From positions 2,857,531 to 2,921,530 of the forward strand of contig CAJINV010000011.1 of the NCBI GenBank assembly GCA_905178155.1: a stretch of DNA of 64,000 nucleotides. The letters are read 5' to 3'. Origin of the DNA: Amoebophrya sp. A120 (lineage: Eukaryota; Sar; Dinophyceae; Syndiniales; Amoebophryaceae). Shown here piece after piece: positions 56,285 through 64,000 of this stretch. Numbering within the stretch: the first letter of the stretch is position 1; every line of letters starts with the position of its first letter. The translations under genes and the position numbers were made by a program. The notes under the pieces were generated by a model. That model did not search any database, was not told the origin of the DNA, and worked only from the letters and a program-made list of their open reading frames with translations.

Positions 56285-58792
56285 TAAGAATAACGCGCAA
56301 GGATGTTGCCATTGAGACAGACAGATTGAGGCCGACGTCATGGTTTTAGTTTTCATCGTCGTTCGACATGGAGGAGGAGGAGGAAACCACTACAGTCAGC
56401 TTCTAACTACTAAGCTATTCTCTCTTTTAAGCTAACCATAGGACATGTTTTCGCAGTTGACTAGCCAAGCAAAACCGCAGATCTGTAAACCACTAGGGCG
56501 ATGTCTTCCTCGGTCCTTGCTCAAAGCCCAACTGCCGGTCTGTACTGCAAACGCCCCCATGGTGTCGCAGGCCGCTTGATTGTAGTGGCTCGCTGGATCC
56601 GCGGCAGTAGTTGTGTCCGCTTGCTGTGCGTCTTCACTTGATGTCGTGATTTCCGATGGAGAGACAACGCAACATACTAGCTACTACACCGCGATGCGTG
56701 TCAAACCACTCAGATGGCTCGGGGCGCAAAGTTTGGAGTTGTAGCGCTGGCACACAACAGGGTCGAGACCGAAGCCCGTTGCCAGAGTGCCCAGACACCA
56801 CGCCTGTTCGTCGAGAAGAAGTGAGCCACTACTGTGTCGAATGGTTGTGAGGGCGAAGCAACAGAGTTACCTGTAGGCTGAAGCCCGCAGTGGAGGACTC
56901 CCAATCCCTCCACCGTCGAAATGAAGTAGTGCAGCATTATGATATTATAAAAACGTCGCCCGCTCCGACGTAGTACAGAAAGCTCCGACGTAGTACAGAA
57001 ACATCGTCGTTCGACATGGATATGCAGGTGGAATCTATAGAAGCCAGAGATCGTGGAAACAATGCTCAAAAATGTTCATCCGGAATTCGATCTGTTTCTG
57101 AGGACAAAAATCCAAATCCCCTATGATACAGAATATGACAACGAAAATGATTTTAGGTTTATTATGATCACGCTTGCAGCTCGAGCAAAAGTCAGAGTAC
57201 GCCTCTATCGAAACGTCGAAATGTGAATGCTGGCGTTCCCTACAAGTACAATAACAATTACAATAAAACAAGCACGTGCATTATCATGAAAACGTCACTC
57301 CATGAAGCACGACTCAAAGGACCACGAAACAAGATGATGACTTAGTCTACTACATACTCGCGTTTTATTTCGCGGCGGTCACCAGGGGCTGTTCCTATTG
57401 TCCTTAGAGTTACGGTTGCGTCTGAAAGTTTAAATAAAAAATACAAGAAAGGCAGAAGCAGAATTATCCGTGAAATTATATCGTTGATGATCATGGTGCA
57501 ATATATGTCATGTGCAACTGCAACTTCTGCGTGAGCTACAATAAATTAGTTAGACCACCTCTATCCAAGGGAAAGGAGTTCGATCGCCTGGGGACTCAAA
57601 ACCCTGGAAATAGTCATGGAGAAACCACAAGAATAGTTGTACGGTGGGGAGGATATTATATCATGTACTTTTCATCTGTTCCACAAGGAGGTACTAGATG
57701 TACCGATATTTTTCAAATAACCGACTCAGAAACAAAATAGACAGTGATGTAGGATGTACCCTGATCGAGGATGTAGTAAGTTAGTACGCGCATTTAAACC
57801 GTTCAGCATCTGACAGACCGACATGGTACAACTGTAAAATGCGATTGCAAAGCTGTTCTTGTTGAGTGTGCATGAGAGTTCTTGTCTGTTGACTGGTGAG
57901 ATATTAATTTTCCACGAGTGTCTAACCGACTGGCACGTGGAGAGATCTGCGTGAGCTGCTGGGGTAACCACCCAGTTTTCGTAATCGTGAGGCTTTGAAT
58001 GAGAATGGTTTAGAGCGATTGAAACCGGTCGAGCGAGCCCGACGAAAGAGCGAACCCACGGACGAGTCGTGCATGTGCCACGAAGTTAGACATGATTCGT
58101 TCCTCAAGGAAAACCACGGCGTTCGAATTTTTGTAACGGTCTTCAACTTCATCGTGATGTCAGATATTCAAAAATGCAAAACGTTTTTTTTTTATCAGAA
58201 GCGTTCCTAGTTGTCCGTTTTGTTCTCCTCTGCCGTCTATGTATGAGATATCGATATGTCGGTTCTAGTTGCAACATCAGTTGCGTGTATGAACATACCT
58301 CGAGTCTTGTTGTGCAGGAGACGAGCAGATGAAGATCGATATTCTGGAAATTTCAATATACGAATAAAAGGGAAACAAACTTTTAATTCGAAGTGCGGTT
58401 AAAAATGTATAGAAATGTTGAAGAAAACGATTCGGCGGGAAAGATGGAGTTAAAGTTGGATACATCTCGTTGCGTCTCATGAAATGGAGTGCTAGTACGT
58501 CTCGATAATTTTATGATATGCAAATGTGAACAAGAAAAACTACGGAAAAAAATACTTACTGTGGTTAAAATAATGTACAAGCAAGAGCAGACACCACCTC
58601 TGAATACTCTGCTGACGTCGAAATCGAAAATAAGAAAAAGTCAGAAACGCAAAGAAATGAACGAGCGAAACAAATTTCAATTTTCAATCAACAACATGAA
58701 TACTTAACATGGAGAAAAAACATCGTCAGTTGCAGCGCGACGTCGTTGTAATACGCTGGTCCACATCTCTCGAGTTCATCCGCGGCGTCACC
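56285..58792. other. Long AT-rich intergenic region
   Basis: A 19-bp direct repeat (CATCGTCGTTCGACATGGA) occurs at about 56356 and 57002, the second copy directly after a 20-bp tandem pair (CTCCGACGTAGTACAGAAA). A plus-strand ORF of 76 codons at 57510-57740 has no recognised motif. Nothing else identifiable. Confidence 0.5.
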
Positions 58793-61700
58793 TCACACCA
58801 GCAGAGAGACGGTATTCTCTGCAAAAGTATCGTACTCGTCGTATAAATAAGTATACAAATTTTCTCAGCATGAGAACTGGATTTTATCATGTTGTAATAA
58901 CAATAAGGACAAGATTTGTCATGCATAGTCAAAATCAGAAGTACGAGTACGATACTAACTTGTGCAGTGCATAGACAGCTAAAGATGGTAAGTAATGTTC
59001 GTGCGAGAAGATGTCGCACAAGATGAACGCTGATCGCGATTTCATTGAGACTCTCCTCCAGTCATGAACATGATCTCGGTTGCACCTGCCTTGGCTGCGG
59101 TCGTCCTGCGCTCCAGCATGGTCACAGCTCCCATTTCCCCCCTGCTAACCAAAAATACTCCAGTCCCAGTCCCACGGCATCCGCATCCCCGACCGAGCTC
59201 CCGAGCTCTCGTCATCAGAGCCCTCTTCTCCATCAGAGCTCTTTCCACCATCGTCGCCTTTTTTTCCAGCTGCACTGCCGGTCTGCACGACCTCGACTGG
59301 CACTTCCACCCCGCTGGGCGTAGCCTCGACCCCTTGGCCCGCCATCCCTCGCTCGGCCTGCTTCGCTTCAGCCTGCGGTGGGGAATAGTGCCCAGCCCCG
59401 AAAGGCAGCCCGCCGGGGTATCTTGGAGGTGGTTGATTCATCGCAGTTGGAGGCAAACCCGGTTGTGCAGCGCCGGTCGCAGGCGGCGGAACAGGCGATG
59501 GCATCATACCCGGCCCAGAAGTTTTGAAAGGATCGAAACCTCGAAGGCCTCCTGGAAAGCCTCCGCCCGGACCTGCACCAGGCGAACCGGCCATGGGCAT
59601 TCCTGTCGCCAGCGGCATCATCGGGCTCACCAGATGCTGGCCCGACGGCCGCGGTGGCGCCAAAACCGGCGGCGGCCCACTCAGGCTTCCAGGAGAACCC
59701 GGGGGGGGCATCGCCATCGACGCTCCCGGTGATTGAAAGGCCCCCGGAGCAGATCTTGCCGGCACCAGTACGGGCGGAATGGCGGCCCCAGGTGCAGTCA
59801 TAGACCCGGTAGGATGACCAGATCCGACAAAATGAACCGGTTGAGCCATCGAGGAACCTCCAAGAAGAGGTGGAGTTGCAGCGATGGGTGCTGCGGCAGG
59901 AGCCGATACAACAGGTGAAGGAATCGTTGCTGCCGCCGGCGGTCCGGAGGCAAGAATCGCACTTCCGCTTCCCGGGGGCCCCATTGCAGCTATCGTCGGC
60001 GCTAGTGGGGGCTGTGGGAGGGCTGGCGAAATTGGCTGCGCCGCTAGTTGCGGCAGTATCGGATACTGATGCGCAGCAGCGCCTGGAAAACCGGAACCGG
60101 AAGCGCTCCAGCTTGCACCGGCAGGCATGGTACTGGTGGGGGCGGCCGGCAGCAGGGGACTAGCAGCCGGAGCTCCTCCGAAACCAGGCACCGGTGGGAC
60201 AGCCGACGCAACCGTACCGGGTACGACAACGTCGGGCGGTCGTACGAGTCCGGGTGCAGAAGGTAGTACGGCGGCGGCTGACGGAGAAGAACCGGCTCCG
60301 CCAGGAATCATGCCGGTAATCATCGTGGCGGCGGGCGCGCCCAGGGCTGATAGTGCGGGAGGTGGTGGCGGTATTCCAGCAACAATCGAGGCAAGCGGAG
60401 TGGTCCCGGCAGCAGTCCCAACTGGAGGAGGCATGCCAGCGGCAGGACCAGCCGTGGGCGCAGAGAGTGTTGCGGCGGGAGGAAGATGCTGCACGACCGC
60501 AGGCGGCCCCGGTTGAGGCAATGGACCTGCCTGAGCCTGCTGGCGCACCAATGTCGACGGCTGCTGGCTAGCAACAGAACCATCAATAGCTGCTGCACCG
60601 CTCATACTCGCACCAGTTCCCGATGCGAAAGGATTCCCGTCGCCGCCAGGCGCTGAAGAAGCGACAGAGCCGACCCTGCCCGCGGCTAATAGGGAAGGTG
60701 TTTCCGAGTCGGCTAGAAGAGTGCCTGCTGCCACAGCCGCTGGAGCAGTCGCGGCCGGAGGCGGAGGAGGACCACCGTCGGCAGACAAGGTCTGCGGTTG
60801 CCGCAGCATGCTGCGCCGCGCAGCATGTGCAACTGGCGGCGTCGCAGCAGGAGCTACGCCACTAGTCACACCAGGACCCGCACCCGGCCCTCTACCGCCC
60901 CATGAAGTACCCGAAGCGGCGGGAGCAGCAGCAGAAGTAGTGGTCAGCCCATGCCAGAAAGGATGCCCCAAACCTTCTCGTTGTTTTTGGGTTGGTCGCA
61001 GGTCTTGGTATTTCAACCCATGTGTCCTCGTGTGGCGTTTCGCAGGTGCTTCTTCTGGTGTAACTACACGAGTGGCGTGAAGATGATCGCGAGACGGCGC
61101 CGAAGTGGCAGGGACAGCCGAAGCCGCATCAGCGGGAACAGCCGCAGAAGCGGAAACACCTGCGGGACCGGCGCCTGCGGCACTCGGGGGGGCGGCGGAA
61201 CTGGAGACACTTCTCGTGGACGCAGGCGAAAGAGGAGGCGCCAAACTCCCGGGACGCCCGCCGCCAAATGCTGTGGCGAACGTCACTGCTTTCCGAACGC
61301 GATCCCGGAACGGCGCGCGTGGTTCTGCTGCAACCACTTGTGTCGCCGGGAGCAGTTGAGCAGTCGCTCCACCACTGCCCGCGGAAAGCGCAACTCCTCC
61401 ATCAAGACCAGCAGCACGATCGGCGTCGTGCCGTACCGCTTCGAACCGACGGGCCCAGCCCTCCGCCCGTGCACCAGCTGCAGTTCGAGAACCACCACTA
61501 GGAACCGACCCGGTCAGAGAAGCTTCACCCCCAACAGCACCGAGAGCCCCACTCATGACACGTCCTGGAGCTGCTCGTCGTAATGCCTCATCTAATATCG
61601 TTGAGCAAAACGGCCCGTATCCTGTGCGCAAAAGCGACATAGAGTCGGAAATTGATACTGTTTACTGATGAACCTGCCTATAACAGTATGTCGCCAGTGG

Positions 61701-63487
61701 CACACGCACGACCCTAATTCCAGGCGAATCAATTTTTTGTTGGATGGCCATGAAACGGCTACACTGACTACACTTTGACTTCCAGCTTCCTTCATTTTAT
61801 AGCTAGGTAGCGTTTTCGCTTTTTTGACTTCCAAAAAGTGCGGATTTAGCGGTAGTGCTCGCGCTGCACCGTCAAAAGTGCGGAACTTGCGCGGCAGGGC
61901 CTACCATCTTGAAATGAAACTAAAACCGGAACGATGCAATGGATGTCTTGCTTCATTTGTTATCATCATTCCTACTTTTGCAACACGATGCGTTACGGAC
62001 CGTTATGGGCATACCATTTGGAAATGTTTCCCGCGGCGGTGAAAGAGAACCGAGAGCGGTCGCGAACTGTGCTCCAGTTGTTGAAGCTGCGAGTGCTGGA
62101 GGTGGTTGTCGGGCCGCAGCCAGTCCGCCACCACCGTCTCCGGCTGAACTCGACGTCAGCGTGATCAGTGGCGCTGGCGTCAGAGGGGCTTGCATGGGCG
62201 GGGGCAGCGGCGGAGGCTCTTCCAGCTCGTCGGTACGTGCTGGTGGAGGTTGGAACAATCCAAAAGCAGCATGAGCAGTTTCAGAGGACCCGAGTGACAG
62301 TGCGTGTCGTCCACCGGCGAGTGATCCACCTCCTCCACCTGCAGGCAGTTGTTGCCGTCCCAGCGGAGGCGGAGCAGCGTGAAGATCAGCTTGTTGCTGC
62401 GCCTGCGCTTGCGCTTGCGCTTGCGCTTGCGCCTGCAGCCCCGCCGCGTGCCAACCTCCACGATCTTCGGCACGCGGCGGAGCGTCGACCTGCGGATGCG
62501 GCACATCCTTGATCACAAGATTCAGTTGCGACGGCTGCACGGGAGGTTCTTGCGGAACTTCCACCTCCTCCTCGACAGGAGGGGGCGTGGTCTTTTTGCT
62601 TTTTCCCGTCAGGCCGCACCAGAAACAAGAGCCATCCCGCCGCTGCAAAAATCCCGGCGAGGACGGCGGCGTAGAGACAACCTCGGCTGCGTGGTCTTCT
62701 TGTTTTTCCGCATCTTCTGGCTCTCCTCCGCCAGCAGCGCCGGACAGGGTTTTCGTTGCGCTGGTGCTGCCGTCGGCGACAGGGACAAGAACGGGATTTT
62801 GTCCGCCTGCACCCCCGCCGCGAAGACCCTGCTGCTGCACCGCCGCCACGTCCGCTGGTGCACTCTGCTCCTGCTGCAGAAACGCGGTGTCTTGGTCCAC
62901 CACAACGTGCAGATCTTCCCGCTGGGTCGCGCTCCTGACATGGTCGTTCACCCGAGGACCTCCAGCGGCATCTTCATCTTCTGGCCCAGCAGAACTGCCG
63001 GACGTGGAAGCCCGCGCTGCGTCGCTGCTGCTCATGCTCGTGATTATTGGGTTCGCGCTCGTGTTGTCAGACGCGGTTTCAGGCGCAGGTGGTGTCGTCC
63101 AGCCCCAGGGTGCGAGGATTCGACCAAGCAAGGACAGTTGTTCCGCATCGGATTGTATGCATTGCAAAAGTATCGCATTCCCATTCGTACTAACTTGCTA
63201 GTGAAAATAGCATTACAAATTTTTCCAGAATGCAAACTGGGATTTGTGAAGCCAAATTAGTTAAGTAACGAGACCTGTCATGCTGTGTGTAGTACTGCAA
63301 TTAATACGAGTACGATACTTTTGCAATGCATAGATGGGTCTTTGTCGTGCCGAACCGCAGCGACGAGGTTTGTTGTTCCCGAGATTACAAGATGGTGCCC
63401 ACCGCCCAGGAAAACCACCTGCAAAACCGCCCATTTTTGCAATCGCCCAGGTCCTCGGGGAGGAATTGAATTTGTTGAAAATGCCAT
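58793..63487 (-). CDS. Pro/Ala/Gly-rich protein, 1260 aa, unknown function
   Basis: Exons 63487-63333, 63150-62015, 61621-59150, 58978-58974 and 58807-58793 sum to 3783 nt (1261 codons). The first and last gaps are introner-like elements; 62014-61622 and 59149-58979 are GT-AG introns with matching phases. The ATG at 63487 begins a hydrophobic-leaning N-terminus (WAVLQVVFLGGGHHLVIS). Then come an acidic/Gln-rich region with a (QA)n tract, a single CFWCGL pair, and about 800 residues of Pro/Ala/Gly/Met low complexity with few charges. The C-terminus is acidic then aromatic (PWDWDWSIFAVSLLV). Low complexity of this kind suggests a scaffold, condensate-forming or extracellular protein, but no domain supports a role. 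The five-nucleotide exon before the last element follows from the splice model and is the least certain part. Confidence 0.72.
58813..58973. mobile_element. Introner-like element, TATTCTCTGC variant, 161 bp
   Basis: The ends are TATTCTCTGCAAAAGTATCG and the complement of CGATACTAACTTGTGCAGTGCATA. The flanking 5-mers are GACGG and GACAG. It splits the last 20 nucleotides of the 63-kb gene; removal gives the ending FAVSLLV. Confidence 0.85.
62402..62440. repeat. Hexanucleotide repeat in coding sequence
   Basis: Five to six tandem copies of GCGCTT encode an alternating Gln-Ala tract in the 63-kb gene. Likely length-variable. Confidence 0.9.
63156..63332. mobile_element. Introner-like element, TATGCATTGC ends, 177 bp
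   Basis: Both ends are of the TATGCATTGCAAAAGTATCG type. The flanking 5-mers are GATTG and GATGG. In-frame removal joins HDKDPS to DAEQLS in the 63-kb gene. It lacks the GTGC-type end seen in most of the family. Confidence 0.92.
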
Positions 63488-64000
63488 TTTTGGTTTAAAA
63501 ATTTCGTTTTCGTGTTTGATTTTAGTAGTGGTTCAGGTTCGTTTACAGAAATTACAGACGACTACGACGTCGATGTTGTCCTTGGATAAAATTATATCGA
63601 GGTGAGATGGATGAGCTTGCGTTTGGTACCCACTCGAGTGAGAAGCCGAAACACCAACACGGATTTTGATTTGATTTGTTTCGAACGAAGCGGTCTGTCG
63701 GTAATTCTTTTATTTGCGCAAAGAAGTAGTTGATGGTGAAAGATCAGCCACTAGCCTCGACAAGAAAGATGATGAAAACAAGATTTCACAAATTTAGATA
63801 ATCTTGGGTGAGGAAAATAAGATGAACGTGAGATAACGATAAGATGAAAGACGGTGGTCTTGGGATGAAAACTTTGAAGACCTGACAGCATGTTAGGTAG
63901 TTGATGCGGAAGTAGATCATGAAGTCATTGTTTCTTGGGCAACCGACTACGAAGACGAACCAAACAGATGCATGGTATTCATCACTGCAGCTGCACCTCA
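63488..64000. other. Upstream of the last gene, nothing recognised
   Basis: AT-rich with GATGA-rich runs; no ORF with recognisable content to the window end. Confidence 0.5.

Noticed and set aside
61616-61660. TATCCTGTGC start suggesting another introner-like element
   Set aside because: No matching right end or target duplication; the position is better explained as a CAG acceptor of a GT-AG intron with correct phase.
61660-61700. CTGATGA motif suggesting a hammerhead ribozyme
   Set aside because: No GAAA core or matching stems follow.
62900-63487. PP2C-like phosphatase reading of the 63-kb gene N-terminus
   Set aside because: Only loose resemblance over one short segment; metal-binding Asp motifs are absent.

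Overview
Window type. This looks like nuclear DNA of a protist with dinoflagellate-like organisation, most like the parasitic dinoflagellate lineage Syndiniales (Amoebophrya-type). The evidence is as follows. All eleven well-supported genes lie head-to-tail on the minus strand. Coding regions are long and rich in Ser/Ala/Gly/Gln low complexity. GT-AG introns coexist with about two dozen short insertions bounded by terminal inverted repeats and 5-bp direct repeats that lie inside exons and must be removed from mRNA. Such 'introner elements' with non-canonical boundaries are, from memory, a known feature of Amoebophrya genomes. The taxon is an inference.

Layout, in gene order on the minus strand. 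11247-3505: giant low-complexity anchored protein. 18622-about 13400: inositol-polyphosphate-5-phosphatase-like (EEP superfamily) enzyme. 24448-19635: IQ-motif/basic-helix protein. 25965-24940: RWD + DUF1115 protein (RWDD2-like). 32272-28741: translation initiation factor eIF3 subunit L, ten exons, 620 aa. 36998-33417: 957-aa type I membrane protein. 44891-37570: signal-peptide protein ending in a class I SAM methyltransferase. 46203-45190: YG-rich membrane protein (possibly Pex13-like). 52372-48681: 662-aa membrane protein. About 56035-53841: Cys-rich protein. 63487-58793: 1260-aa Pro/Ala-rich protein. The genes do not form an obvious pathway; they share only orientation and insertion history.

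Insertions. Deleting each short element together with one copy of its 5-bp target repeat gives uninterrupted reading frames whose total length is an exact multiple of three in eIF3L (621 codons), the 52-kb gene (663), the 54-kb gene (459 from one exon on) and the 63-kb gene (1261). Two genes also carry much larger insertions (1.3 kb and 4.4 kb) flanked by long perfect direct repeats of exon sequence (49 and 54 bp); a third insertion (0.84 kb, 71-bp repeats) lies at 2.4-3.3 kb. These three are the most unusual objects here. The 4.4-kb one contains a 1326-bp tandem duplication, a nested palindrome and an inverted pair of related peptide-coding segments.

Intergenic DNA. GC-rich islands occupy 26.1-28.1 kb and 46.7-48.35 kb. 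AT-rich DNA with no convincing gene occupies most of 11.5-13.2, 18.7-19.6, 32.3-33.4, 52.4-53.8 and 56.3-58.7 kb. No tRNA, rRNA, CRISPR array or bacterial-type operon was recognised.
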